The translations under genes and the position numbers were made by a program. The notes under the pieces are model-generated. The model saw only the letters and a program-made list of their open reading frames with translations. It was not told where the DNA came from and searched no databases. This document shows, piece by piece, positions 19,642-28,365 of a stretch of DNA of 33,591 nt. Origin of the DNA: Ruminococcus sp. Lineage in GTDB: Bacteria; Bacillota; Clostridia; Oscillospirales; Acutalibacteraceae. The stretch is from positions 1-33,591 of the forward strand of contig JAKSRB010000016.1 of assembly GCA_024403825.1 (NCBI GenBank). Direction: 5' to 3'. The first letter of the stretch is position 1. Every line of letters starts with the position of its first letter.

Positions 19642-20814
19642 TTACCTCCTGTTCTTATTAAAGTAGGAACTTGCTCCGCCACCTGCTGGTGAACGATAAG
19701 CCTGTGCACCTGTTGCAGGTGCCTGATAGGTCTGACCTGTCTGCTGTGGTGCTGCTCCACCGCCTGTTACTGCGGCATTTTCACCAACATCATAGGTGTA
19801 CTTATCTGCGGTTTCCTTAGAAATCATACCACGCTTAAGGAGATTTTCTACGCTAAGCTGTCTTGTAATCATACCAAGACCCTGATTAAGTGAAATCATC
19901 TGCTCAATCTGCGGAATTTTATCATCTCGAATAAGGTTGGCGATAGCTGTATTAACAAACATAATTTCAAATGCACCAACTCGACCCGGCTTGTCGCACC
20001 TTGGGAGAAGTCGCTGTGAAATAACTGCTTTTAATGTTGTTGACATCTGGCTCAATGCCTGCTTATGTCTTTCAACAGGATACATATCTATAAGTCGGTC
20101 GATTGTTTTAGCCGCACTCTCTGTATGAAGTGTTGAGAATACAAGGTGACCTGTTTCAGCGGCACGAAGAGCAATTTCCATTGATTCAAGATCTCGAATC
20201 TCACCCATGAGGATAATATCAGGGTCTTCACGAAGTGCTGATTTAAGAGCTGCTGAATAGGTTTCACTGTCCTGACCAACTTCTCTCTGGTTGATAATGC
20301 AGTTTGCAGGTGTGTGCATATACTCAACAGGGTCTTCGATTGTAATAATATGCATATGCTCTCTATGATTTAGTTCATTAATGAGAGCGGCAAGTGTAGT
20401 AGATTTACCACTACCTGTAGGACCTGTTACAAGCACCAGACCTTCCTGCAAATAAAGAATCTTTGAAATTGATTCAGGCAGATTCAATGCTGCAAGTCTT
20501 GGAGGCTGCATTTTGATAATACGCATTACAAGCGAAGCACCATGTCTTTGCTTGAATGCATTAACTCTGAATCGAGCTACATCTTCAAACTGATATGAGG
20601 TATCAAGGTCGCCTGTGTTTGTAAAGCGAAGATACTCAGCTGGCTCAAGCACCTCATCAATATACTTTAATACGGTTTCCTCATCAAGAACCTCTGAATC
20701 CTTATATGCCGTCATTCTACCGTCTTTTCTGTAAGATGGCAGGTTATTTGCCGCAAGGTGTATATCTGATGCACCTACATCAACGGCATATCGAACCATT
20801 TCTGAAAAATCCAT
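19642..20814 (-). CDS. pilT: Type IV pilus retraction ATPase PilT
   Basis: 390 residues. It begins directly with the short N-terminal domain ASDIHLAANNLPSYRKDG, without the long extension of PilB. The Walker A motif is GPTGSGKST (131-139) and Walker B lies in DPDIILMGEIRD; the Asp and His boxes (ITIEDPVEYMH, GHLVFSTLHT) are also present. AIANLIRDDKI matches the PilT-specific AIRNLIRE motif with two or three changes. Known role: hexameric motor that depolymerises the pilus, giving twitching. The last 40 or so residues are a Gly/Pro/Gln/Ala-rich tail not found in typical PilT and likely disordered. It lies 13 bases behind pilB. Confidence 0.94.
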   Translation of the reverse strand: MDFSEMVRYAVDVGASDIHLAANNLPSYRKDGRMTAYKDSEVLDEETVLKYIDEVLEPAEYLRFTNTGDLDTSYQFEDVARFRVNAFKQRHGASLVMRIIKMQPPRLAALNLPESISKILYLQEGLVLVTGPTGSGKSTTLAALINELNHREHMHIITIEDPVEYMHTPANCIINQREVGQDSETYSAALKSALREDPDIILMGEIRDLESMEIALRAAETGHLVFSTLHTESAAKTIDRLIDMYPVERHKQALSQMSTTLKAVISQRLLPRCDKPGRVGAFEIMFVNTAIANLIRDDKIPQIEQMISLNQGLGMITRQLSVENLLKRGMISKETADKYTYDVGENAAVTGGGAAPQQTGQTYQAPATGAQAYRSPAGGGASSYFNKNRR

Positions 20815-20827
20815 TTATTCTTCCTCC

Positions 20828-22531
20828 TTAGTCTTCATCATAAATTTCAGATACTGTATCCATATAGGTATCAAGGGAAATTGTTCCCTCTTTTAATAAT
20901 CTCTGAAGGTTTTCACGCAATGAAATCATTCCGTCTTCACGAGCAATTTTATCAATTTCTTCAGTTGTTTTATTCTGGTGAATTGCACCCTTAATTGCCT
21001 TTGTAACAGGCATTACTTCGTGAACCGCAATTCGTCCCTTATATCCGATATTATTACATTCACTACACTTGCCAGGACGGTAGAAGGTCAGCTTTTCATC
21101 AACAGGAAATCCTGCGAGTCCAAGGTCATCTACGCTTGCAGTATAAGGCTCTTTACAGAATGGGCAAAGTCTTCTTACAAGCTTCTGAGCAATTACACCA
21201 AGAAGTGATGAGGATACCATGTAGGATTCAATACCCATATCCATAAGTCGAACGATTGTACTTGCAGCATTATATGTATGAATTGTTGAAAGAACCAAGT
21301 GACCTGTGATAGCGGCACGAGCAGCAATGTCGGCAGTTTCCTGATCTCGAATCTCACCTATCATGATAATATCAGGGTCCTGTCGGAGGATAGATCTAAG
21401 AACGCTGGCAAAGGTAAGACCTGCCTTATCGTTAATATCAACCTGAGTTGCACCCGGAAGCACCATTTCAACAGGGTTTTCAACAGTAATAATATTTACA
21501 TCTTCGGTATTTAACTCTGAAAGAGCGGCATAAAGTGTTGTAGATTTACCAGAACCTGTAGCACCTGAAAGAAGGATAATGCCTCGGCTTGATTTAAGGA
21601 GCATATCAAACTTTTCAAGATTTTCCGGCAAGAAACCGATTTTTGTTTTATCAATCTTACCGCCAAGAGCTGTGGTAATTCGGATAACGATTTTTTCACC
21701 GAATACACCTGGAAGTGAGTTTACACGCATATCAATCTTTTGTCCCTGAATGTTATAGTGCAAACGACCGTCCTGAGGGATACGCTTTTCAGCAATGTTC
21801 ATACTACTGATAAACTTAACTCGGCTGGTTACTGAAATTGCAAGCTCTTTGGTAATTTCCATATAAATTCTAAGCTTACCGTCAACACGGAAACGAATTA
21901 CCATTTTATGCTCATGCGGTTCCATATGAATATCTGATACACGCTGATTAACAGCATCTGTAATCATATTATTAACATATTTGATAATAGGCTGATTTTC
22001 TACATCAAGCTCATCATCAGCCACATCCTCCTCAGCCCTTGACATCTGGCTTTGTACGAACTCCTGAGCCTCGTCAATAACTGAAGAAATCTCAGATTTA
22101 TTGAAAATATCATTAAGCTTATCAGTAAGCTGAGTAGGTGAACAAACTGAAGTTTTAACCTTACGCTTTGTATAGTTGTTGATTGCATAAATTGCCTTGT
22201 AATCCAAAGGATTTACCATAGCAATATTGAGGGTATTTCCGTCAAGTGAAATCGGAATACAGTCATAATCATCCATCATATGCTTTGGCAAAATATCAAT
22301 AACTTCATCAGGAATGAGAATTTCTTCAAGATTTACAAGCTTCATCTGGAATTTATCGGCAACAAGCTGATAAATATCCTTTTCCTCAACTATTCCCTCT
22401 TTAATGAGTGCATCCTCAAGTGTGATAGTGTTATCCTCAAGATAACGCATTTGTACACTCTTAATAGTTTTTAAACGAACAAGATCTCGATTTACAAGGT
22501 CATTACTTAAATTATAAACTGACTTTTTCAT
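20828..22531 (-). CDS. pilB: Type IV pilus assembly ATPase PilB
   Basis: 567 residues. The N-terminal MshEN/T2SSE-N domain (about 35-145) can bind cyclic-di-GMP in related ATPases. The motor domain follows, with Walker A GATGSGKST (323-331), Walker B DPDIIMIGEIRD (385-396) and GHLVLSTIHT. A zinc-binding four-cysteine site is intact: C456 and C459 in CPFC, C489 and C492 in CSEC. Known role: cytosolic hexamer that drives pilus extension. The ATG at 22531 has AAGGAT upstream. It lies 53 bases behind the prepilin peptidase gene. Confidence 0.95.
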   Translation of the reverse strand: MKKSVYNLSNDLVNRDLVRLKTIKSVQMRYLEDNTITLEDALIKEGIVEEKDIYQLVADKFQMKLVNLEEILIPDEVIDILPKHMMDDYDCIPISLDGNTLNIAMVNPLDYKAIYAINNYTKRKVKTSVCSPTQLTDKLNDIFNKSEISSVIDEAQEFVQSQMSRAEEDVADDELDVENQPIIKYVNNMITDAVNQRVSDIHMEPHEHKMVIRFRVDGKLRIYMEITKELAISVTSRVKFISSMNIAEKRIPQDGRLHYNIQGQKIDMRVNSLPGVFGEKIVIRITTALGGKIDKTKIGFLPENLEKFDMLLKSSRGIILLSGATGSGKSTTLYAALSELNTEDVNIITVENPVEMVLPGATQVDINDKAGLTFASVLRSILRQDPDIIMIGEIRDQETADIAARAAITGHLVLSTIHTYNAASTIVRLMDMGIESYMVSSSLLGVIAQKLVRRLCPFCKEPYTASVDDLGLAGFPVDEKLTFYRPGKCSECNNIGYKGRIAVHEVMPVTKAIKGAIHQNKTTEEIDKIAREDGMISLRENLQRLLKEGTISLDTYMDTVSEIYDED

Positions 22532-22584
22532 TTATTTATAACTATCCTTTCAAGGTATTTACAATATGTGAACCGCAGGTATTA

Positions 22585-23361
22585 TCAGCCTGTAATCAAA
22601 TTAATGTACATACTTATCAATGTATCAATCTGATTTACAAACAGCAGGTTGCAGACAGATGCAACACAAATAAACGGGCCAAACGGAAAATACATTACTT
22701 CCTCATCCTTAGTAAAAACTTTTTTAATCACGAGGAAAACAACATATACAAAAGCAACAATCACCGATGTGAGCAATACAATAAACACTCTTGGAAAACC
22801 AAAAATCGCACCAATGGCAAACATCATTTTGACATCGCCAAAGCCCATACCGATTCTCTTAAACACAAGAATTGAAATAAAATTAATCAAAAGCAGAGTG
22901 CCACCGCCACAAGCGGCACCAAGCAAAATGCTCCACCATTGTTTAATAAAAATCTGACCTGTCATCAAATCATAAATGCCAAAGCCCAACGCAACAACTG
23001 CCAGAGCAATAACAAATTGGTCAGGAATAATGGTGAATTTTCCATCACTCAGCGTAATAAGCAATAAAATATAACCTATCAAAAATATAAAAATAGTATA
23101 TAGGCTATATCCATACGCAATAAATCCGCCTGCCGATATTACAGCAAAAAGAGCGGAAGACAAAATTCCGCTTTTTTTATATGTATATCTTATGCCAAGA
23201 ACAGCTTCATCAGGTTCTTCGTCATAATCACACAGCCACTTTGCAGGAATCGCATTTAGCAGTTTATATCCAAAAAAGCAGGCAACAACCGCTATAACAG
23301 CAATAATTGCTAAAAATATATAAGATTTTACATCTGAAAAATCAATCGGAGAATAACTCAT
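22585..23361 (-). CDS. pilD: Prepilin peptidase (A24 family, PilD-like)
   Basis: 258 residues with about eight membrane helices. The catalytic aspartates are D106 (SDGKFTIIPD) and D176 in the GxGD motif (MGFGDVKMM). Known role: it cuts prepilins after the glycine on the cytosolic side of the membrane. The N-terminal methylase region of classical PilD normally has two CxxC pairs; here only C44 (WLCDYDEEPDE) remains, so N-methylation of the mature pilin may be lost or done without zinc. That is inference. AAGGG precedes the ATG. The 87-base gap to the upstream gene holds a strong hairpin. Confidence 0.9.
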   Translation of the reverse strand: MSYSPIDFSDVKSYIFLAIIAVIAVVACFFGYKLLNAIPAKWLCDYDEEPDEAVLGIRYTYKKSGILSSALFAVISAGGFIAYGYSLYTIFIFLIGYILLLITLSDGKFTIIPDQFVIALAVVALGFGIYDLMTGQIFIKQWWSILLGAACGGGTLLLINFISILVFKRIGMGFGDVKMMFAIGAIFGFPRVFIVLLTSVIVAFVYVVFLVIKKVFTKDEEVMYFPFGPFICVASVCNLLFVNQIDTLISMYINLITG

Positions 23362-23391
23362 AAATACAATCCCTTATTATAAAAATATGCT

Positions 23392-23430
23392 TATGTACAG
23401 TCCGCAGAGTTTGTCCGCAGACTGTACATA
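23392..23430 (-). promoter_or_regulatory. Strong hairpin between the PilO-like gene and pilD (possible partial terminator)
   Basis: TATGTACAGTC and GACTGTACATA form a perfect 11-bp stem around a 17-base loop. Two direct copies of TCCGCAGA-like sequence (TCCGCAGA at 23401, TCCGCAGA at 23414) flank the loop. On the minus strand the stem is followed by AGCATATTTTTA, a delayed T-run, so it may reduce read-through into pilD-pilB-pilT-pilC, or protect the upstream mRNA end. Confidence 0.6.
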
Positions 23431-23448
23431 TTAAAAATTCAAATCAAA

Positions 23449-24060
23449 TTACTTTTTCTTAGCTGTAGTTGAAGTAGCAGCAGTAGTAACAACACCCTTT
23501 GAGGTATCAAAGTAATACAGAGTAACATTGAAGTTACAAAGATAATTACTTGAACCCTCCATAGGAGTCATAGTAAGAGTGTTAATAAAGTAACAACCAT
23601 TAGAATCCTGCTCAAGATACTTTACAATATTACCTGCTTTATCAAGAGAAGATTCAAAAGTAAAGTTAAGTGTTGTGTAGTAAAGAGGATAGCCTGATTT
23701 TGCAGTTCTGTTTTTGCTGTCCTTTGTACCAACAGATCTTGTAAGACTTGACATATGAACGCCATTGTCAGCAAACATCTTCTGCAAGTCATTTACAGAG
23801 GTTTCAACATTAACATATATTGAAAGGTTTTCTTTATACTGCTCCTCAAGCTGAGCAATTCTTGCTTCAACAGAAGCCTGATTAGCAATAACATTTTTAT
23901 ATTCATCAATCTGAGCAACAGCAGAAGCATGATCAGCATTATATTTGCCCATATTCTGTAATGTAGGCAAAAACAAAGTAAAAGTAACAATAATCAATCC
24001 AATAACCAAAACAATAAATAATACAAGAGTTATCGGGACTTTCTTTAAATCAAATTTCAT
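23449..24060 (-). CDS. PilO-like type IV pilus alignment protein
   Basis: 203 residues with one N-terminal membrane helix (about 10-31), a coiled-coil segment (about 45-78), a compact ferredoxin-like domain region to about 180, and a Thr/Ala/Lys-rich tail. This is the build of PilO. The call rests on architecture and its place directly after the PilM/PilN-like fusion and before pilD; sequence motifs for this family are weak. Known role: PilO pairs with PilN under the membrane's outer face and links the PilM ring to the pilus. It starts 19 bases after the upstream gene's stop. A two-cysteine pair (NGCYF, NYLCNF) might form a disulfide. Confidence 0.78.
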   Translation of the reverse strand: MKFDLKKVPITLVLFIVLVIGLIIVTFTLFLPTLQNMGKYNADHASAVAQIDEYKNVIANQASVEARIAQLEEQYKENLSIYVNVETSVNDLQKMFADNGVHMSSLTRSVGTKDSKNRTAKSGYPLYYTTLNFTFESSLDKAGNIVKYLEQDSNGCYFINTLTMTPMEGSSNYLCNFNVTLYYFDTSKGVVTTAATSTTAKKK

Positions 24061-24079
24061 TTTTATCTACCCCCTGCAC

Positions 24080-25822
24080 TTACTTTGAAGAATCTTCATT
24101 CTTCTTGTTTTCAGCAGACTTATCATCAGAAGTATTATTCTTTATATTCTGATCAGATGACGAAAGTGTGCTTGAGAAAGAGTATCCACCAGAATCAGTA
24201 TCATTTGCAATGTTGAATTGGTCATCCATAGTAAAGAACCCATTTTCATTAATATTCTGCTGCAACTCAACAAACTGCTCAAAGTTGCCTACAACACCGG
24301 AAACAGGAATAGAATATACTTCGTGAACACCATCAAGAGAATGCTTGATGTTATAGCCACCAAAGCGTTTAATATGATCTACAACCTGCTCTTTGAGCTG
24401 AGCAGCAACATCTCCAACCATAAACTTTGTACGAGGGAGAGTTTCCATATCAGCACCCTGATTATTAACTCTTTCTTCCAATTCCTCAGTCTTTGCAATA
24501 AGCTGCTTTGCATTATCATACTTTTCATCATTCAAATTCTTGTCATCAAGAACAGAACGCACCTTAAAGAATGTAAATGTACCGGAGGTAATAACCAGCA
24601 AGGCAATAACAACATAAATACCGCCCTTTGCAATTTTATTACCAATATCAATAGTCTTTGCAACAGCAGCCTTTAAACCATAAACAAGGTTATCCTGATA
24701 AGCAGGACCACTGTTCATAAGTTCATTGAAGATAAAGTATGAACCAGCTTTATAGAAGTCATCTCTTGCCTTAAGAGAAGGTTCAGGCATAATAGTGCTG
24801 TTATTAAAGGTATCAGAAATAAGCTGAATATCCTTACAAAGGTTAAAGCTTAAGAAATAGTTACGGATATGAGGTATGTAAGCAACAAAATCACTAAGAA
24901 GCATCTGGTCAAGCTGAATATCAAGTGACATAACAACAAGACGGATACTCTGAACAATTTCATTTACAACATTATCACGAATTTCTTCAATCTGACGCTG
25001 AGCAGTAGCTGAACGGCAGTCATCAAGCAAGCCGTAACCAACAGTTCTGAAATAGTCAACAGCGGCAGTAGTACTCATTTCACGATCTTCCTCAATAACC
25101 TTTAGAATATCAGGAACAGGAGAATGGAAGTCATGACAGTAGAGGGTTTCACCGTTCTGAGCAATAAGCACACGAACAGAGCAGAAGTCCATACTTACAA
25201 GAGCAATAGTCTTGTTAAAGCTGTAAACAGTTTTCTGTGCAGAATAAAGCATAGCAATTTCAGCAGGAACAACCTTAACAAGCTCAAGCGAATAGGATTT
25301 CATAGCTGCAGAAAGATCATCAACCAAAGCTCTTGGAATAGCAAATGCCTTAGCTGTAACATCTTCGCTCTGCTTTTTATCCTTAATATTAGCATAGTCC
25401 TTATAGATTACAGAAAAATCAGAAACATTATCACCAACAAATCCACGAATCTGGTCAATAGCCTGAGCATCAAGGATTTTCTTCTGTCCTGGGAAATGCT
25501 GATATTCCTGAGTAGTAAGATCATAGTTATCCAGAATAAGGTAAGCACGCTTAACCTCAGAATGATTCATCTGGCTTAAGCCGTCAGAAACAAGACGAGC
25601 GAACAATACAGGATCTTCCCAGATAGATTCATGCTCCTGAAGAACCTCGGCATCAAGAGGAATGAAAAATGGTGACGAAAAAGAGTAGGCACGCTTTTCT
25701 TCCGGTGCTACATTAGAAACTTTCATCTTCTTTTTGCCACTATTTTTGTCTTCACCACCAACAGGCTCACAAGCAGTAAGGCATAGGTATCTGCTTGACA
25801 CCTGAATCAGTAAATTTTGCAT
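24080..25822 (-). CDS. PilM-PilN-like fusion protein of the type IV pilus
   Basis: 580 residues from the ATG at 25822, which has AGGTGG upstream; a TTG at 25858 would add 12 residues and is not supported. Residues 1 to about 370 resemble the actin-like PilM fold (VVPAEIAMLYSAQ, ALVSMDFCSVRVLIAQNG, then a long helical part with DYFRTVGYG). One membrane helix lies at about 402-420, followed by a coiled coil (435-455) and an outer domain to 580 as in PilN. Phosphate-binding loops of the actin fold look degraded: D212-F-C-S stands where DxGxxxT would be expected. Usually PilM and PilN are separate proteins joined by a short PilN tail. The C-terminal 35 residues are Ser/Asp/Lys-rich. It is the first gene after the operon promoter. 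Confidence 0.77.
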   Translation of the reverse strand: MQNLLIQVSSRYLCLTACEPVGGEDKNSGKKKMKVSNVAPEEKRAYSFSSPFFIPLDAEVLQEHESIWEDPVLFARLVSDGLSQMNHSEVKRAYLILDNYDLTTQEYQHFPGQKKILDAQAIDQIRGFVGDNVSDFSVIYKDYANIKDKKQSEDVTAKAFAIPRALVDDLSAAMKSYSLELVKVVPAEIAMLYSAQKTVYSFNKTIALVSMDFCSVRVLIAQNGETLYCHDFHSPVPDILKVIEEDREMSTTAAVDYFRTVGYGLLDDCRSATAQRQIEEIRDNVVNEIVQSIRLVVMSLDIQLDQMLLSDFVAYIPHIRNYFLSFNLCKDIQLISDTFNNSTIMPEPSLKARDDFYKAGSYFIFNELMNSGPAYQDNLVYGLKAAVAKTIDIGNKIAKGGIYVVIALLVITSGTFTFFKVRSVLDDKNLNDEKYDNAKQLIAKTEELEERVNNQGADMETLPRTKFMVGDVAAQLKEQVVDHIKRFGGYNIKHSLDGVHEVYSIPVSGVVGNFEQFVELQQNINENGFFTMDDQFNIANDTDSGGYSFSSTLSSSDQNIKNNTSDDKSAENKKNEDSSK

Positions 25823-25872
25823 ATTAAAAAACACCACCTGTTTAATTTTAGTGAACAATTATTCTTAGTATA

Positions 25873-25901
25873 ATTATATACCATAATTATCCATAAGTCA
25901 A
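25873..25901 (-). promoter_or_regulatory. Consensus sigma-A promoter of the pilus assembly operon
   Basis: On the minus strand TTGACT (25901-25896), a 17-base spacer and TATAAT (25878-25873), about 50 bases ahead of the first gene's ATG. It lies downstream of the pilin terminator, so pilin and machine genes can be expressed at different levels. Confidence 0.85.
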
Positions 25902-26048
25902 ACCTTGAATTTATTCTTTTTGTAGAAAATGAACATTTTTGTGATTTCTGACAAATACACAAGAAATATTTTGGCAATTTTCACATCAACAATATATTAC
26001 TATCCAAGAAAGATTAATTAGCTGTAAATATATTATAATATGAGCCAT

Positions 26049-26080
26049 AAAAATCCTGTCATAAAGACAGGATTTTTGTA
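26049..26080 (-). terminator. Perfect terminator after the major pilin gene
   Basis: AAAAATCCTGTC and GACAGGATTTTT form a perfect 12-bp stem around ATAAA. The T-runs within the arms make it active on either strand; on minus it lies 37 bases beyond the pilin stop. Confidence 0.9.
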
Positions 26081-26113
26081 ATCAAATATTTTAAAATATT
26101 TCAAAAATGCAAA

Positions 26114-26602
26114 TTACTCTTTACGAAAAAGTTCAGTTATCAATTCCCCTGGAGTAATCATCTCATCATACTCATTGGAATCAACCTCATTAAGCTGAAT
26201 ATCTGTATTGTTGTCATAGTCAATATACTTACAGCTATTCTTGTTTTTGCACCAAGACAGCTTATATGTTTTGCCGTTTACTACAACCTCTGCCTTAGGT
26301 TTATTTCCACCAGCTTCTATGTATGACTCAACAGACAATCCTTTTTCTGTGAAAACATCTTCCACAGTAGTTTCAGCACCATTTGAATAAACAGAGGTAT
26401 CCCCTGCCTCAATCTGGGCATTAGCCTCCTTTAAAGCAAGCTCAATAGTCTGAGCATCAGAAGCCGCACCTGATACCTTTGATGAATTAATGGTATTTGA
26501 TACAACAGGAATTGCAATAGCCGCAAGAATTGCAAGAATTGCAATAACAACCACCAGTTCAACTAAGGTAAAACCTTTCTTATTGTTTTTTAACGCTTTC
26601 AT
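26114..26602 (-). CDS. Major type IV pilin (PilA-like)
   Basis: 162 residues from the ATG at 26602, preceded by GGGGGA. The class III signal peptide MKALKNNKKG is followed by FTLVELVVVIAILAILAAIA: cleavage after G10, Phe at +1, Glu at +5 and the usual long hydrophobic helix. The soluble domain is small, with two cysteines (C118, C124 in CKNKNSC) that could form a short disulfide loop, and an acidic C-terminus. Known role: it polymerises into the pilus fibre. It stands alone between an extended -10 promoter and a perfect terminator, fitting the high dose needed for the main fibre subunit. Being the major pilin is inferred from this layout and the canonical helix. Confidence 0.88.
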   Translation of the reverse strand: MKALKNNKKGFTLVELVVVIAILAILAAIAIPVVSNTINSSKVSGAASDAQTIELALKEANAQIEAGDTSVYSNGAETTVEDVFTEKGLSVESYIEAGGNKPKAEVVVNGKTYKLSWCKNKNSCKYIDYDNNTDIQLNEVDSNEYDEMITPGELITELFRKE

Positions 26603-26631
26603 AAAAATCCCCCACAAATTTTAGTGCTTAT

Positions 26632-26661
26632 ATTATAGCACAAAAAACTTTAAAATGTAAG
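26632..26661 (-). promoter_or_regulatory. Extended -10 promoter of the major pilin gene
   Basis: On the minus strand CTTACA (26661-26656), an 18-base spacer and TATAAT (26637-26632), with TG one base upstream of the -10 (TGCTATAAT). It lies 29 bases before the ATG at 26602, so the leader is short. Confidence 0.75.
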
Positions 26662-26726
26662 TACAATAATAAACAAAATTTTTAAACTTTTTTGTGTTTT
26701 TTGTTAATTTTAAATGCAAATCTAAA

Positions 26727-27917
26727 TCAAAACATTTCTGCTATATAATCAAGGATTTTATGTGCCGTCTGTGCCTTGCTCATAAGGTCAAGCTCCAAGG
26801 TTTCTGTCTGACTTATTATAGTAACTCTGTTTGTGTCACCTTGAAATCCTGCACCCTTTTCATTTAAATTATTGCACACAATCATATCAAGATTTTTGCT
26901 CTTGAGTTTTCTTAGAGAATTTTCAACCATATTTTCAGTTTCCATTGAAAAACCGCATAAAATCTGCTTATATTTCTTGTTTTCTCCAAGATATTTTAAT
27001 ATATCGTCTGTAGGCTCAAGTCTTATTTCTGAAACACCGCTTGATTTTTTAATTTTGTTGTCGGCAATACTTGACGGTCTGAAATCAGCAACTGCCGCTG
27101 CCTTGATAATAATATCACATTTATCATATTCAGCCCTGACCGCCTCAAACATATCTCTTGCCGAAACAATATCAATCATCTTAACAAACGGAACAGGTGG
27201 AATGCTCACCTTTCCGCTGATAAGTGTTACATCAGCACCCCTGAGCATAGCGGCTTTGGCAACCGCATACCCCATTTTTCCTGAGGAATGATTGGTAATA
27301 AATCTTACAGGGTCAACAGCCTCCTGAGTAGGGCCTGCTGTAACAAGCACCCTTTTACCTTTAAGGTCTTTCTTATCATATAAAGCCTTTTCAACATAGC
27401 TAATCAAAACATCACTCGAAGGCAGTCTGCCCTTGCCAGATGTTCCACAAGCAAGCCTTCCGCTGTCAGGCTCGATAATTTCATAGCCATAATAAGTAAT
27501 TTTTTCAAGATTATCCTGCACAATCGGATTTTCATACATATTAGTATTCATTGCAGGAGCAATCAGCTTTGGACATTTTGCCGCCATAATAGTAGTGGTA
27601 AGCATATCGTCAGCAATACCGCCTGCAATTTTACCAATAACATTTGCTGTAGCAGGAGCAACAAGAAAAACATCTGCTTTTTCAGCAAGGGCAATATGTG
27701 CAACATTATACTGAAAATTTCTGTCAAAGGTTTCAACCAGACATTTGTTTTTGGTAAGCTCCTCAAAGGTAATCGGATTAATAAAATTAGTAGCATTTTT
27801 CGTCATAATAACATTGACATTACAGCCCTTTTTCGTTAAGGCACTTGCAACATCAGCCATTTTATATGCGGCAATACTTCCTGTAATACCGATAACAACT
27901 GTTTTTCCCTTAAACAT
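26727..27917 (-). CDS. coaBC: Bifunctional phosphopantothenoylcysteine decarboxylase / synthetase
   Basis: 396 residues from the ATG at 27917, which has GGAGG five to ten bases upstream inside the panD end. The CoaC half (about 1-185) has GITGSIAAYK, the active-site H74 in NVAHIALAEKAD, PAMN at 121-124 and C157 in LACGTSGKGR. The CoaB half starts near LVTAGPTQEAVDPVRFITNHSS and includes AAVADFRP. Known role: it joins 4'-phosphopantothenate to cysteine and removes CO2 on FMN, giving 4'-phosphopantetheine for CoA. It is the last gene of the pan operon. No clear terminator follows; the pilin promoter begins about 65 bases on. Confidence 0.96.
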   Translation of the reverse strand: MFKGKTVVIGITGSIAAYKMADVASALTKKGCNVNVIMTKNATNFINPITFEELTKNKCLVETFDRNFQYNVAHIALAEKADVFLVAPATANVIGKIAGGIADDMLTTTIMAAKCPKLIAPAMNTNMYENPIVQDNLEKITYYGYEIIEPDSGRLACGTSGKGRLPSSDVLISYVEKALYDKKDLKGKRVLVTAGPTQEAVDPVRFITNHSSGKMGYAVAKAAMLRGADVTLISGKVSIPPVPFVKMIDIVSARDMFEAVRAEYDKCDIIIKAAAVADFRPSSIADNKIKKSSGVSEIRLEPTDDILKYLGENKKYKQILCGFSMETENMVENSLRKLKSKNLDMIVCNNLNEKGAGFQGDTNRVTIISQTETLELDLMSKAQTAHKILDYIAEMF

Positions 27918-27918
27918 A

Positions 27919-28314
27919 TCAGCCCTCCATATCACAAAGAAGTCCATGCTTTTCGTAAGAGGTAATTCTGCTCACCTTGTTGTTATCATCAACAAAAACA
28001 ACCGTAGGATGATGGCAGTCAGCTTCCTCAGGAGTAAAATCAGCATAAGTCATAATTATAACCTTATCGCCCTTTTGAACACATCTTGCTGCCGCACCAT
28101 TCAGACAAATAATACCAGAACCCTTTTCACCTGAAATTGCATAGGTTTCAAAACGCTCACCATTATTCACATCAACAATCTGAACCTTTTCATATTCACG
28201 AATACCAGCTTTAGTCAAAAGCTCTTCATCAATGGTAATTGAGCCGATATAATCAAGCTCCGCCTGAGTAACGGAAGCACGATGAATTTTACTTTTCAGC
28301 ATAGTAACTGTCAT
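27919..28314 (-). CDS. panD: Aspartate 1-decarboxylase (pyruvoyl enzyme precursor)
   Basis: 131 residues from the ATG at 28314, which has AAGGGGTG upstream. The self-cleavage site G24-S25 in YIGSITID is intact, and its numbering equals that of the E. coli enzyme, supporting the start. Y-x-x-H-R and [12 protein letters not shown] segments are typical. Known role: it turns aspartate into beta-alanine after forming a pyruvoyl group from Ser25. The C-terminus, ending [12 protein letters not shown], is a little longer than in E. coli. It lies 51 bases behind panC and two bases ahead of the coaBC start. Confidence 0.95.
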   Translation of the reverse strand: MTVTMLKSKIHRASVTQAELDYIGSITIDEELLTKAGIREYEKVQIVDVNNGERFETYAISGEKGSGIICLNGAAARCVQKGDKVIIMTYADFTPEEADCHHPTVVFVDDNNKVSRITSYEKHGLLCDMEG

Positions 28315-28365
28315 ACAAAACACCCCTTAATATGTTTTTAATAACCAATACCCAAATCCAGATAA

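Noticed and set aside
26600..26760. Terminator for coaBC in the T-rich stretch before the pilin promoter
   Set aside because: No stable stem precedes the T-runs, so I could not support an intrinsic terminator.
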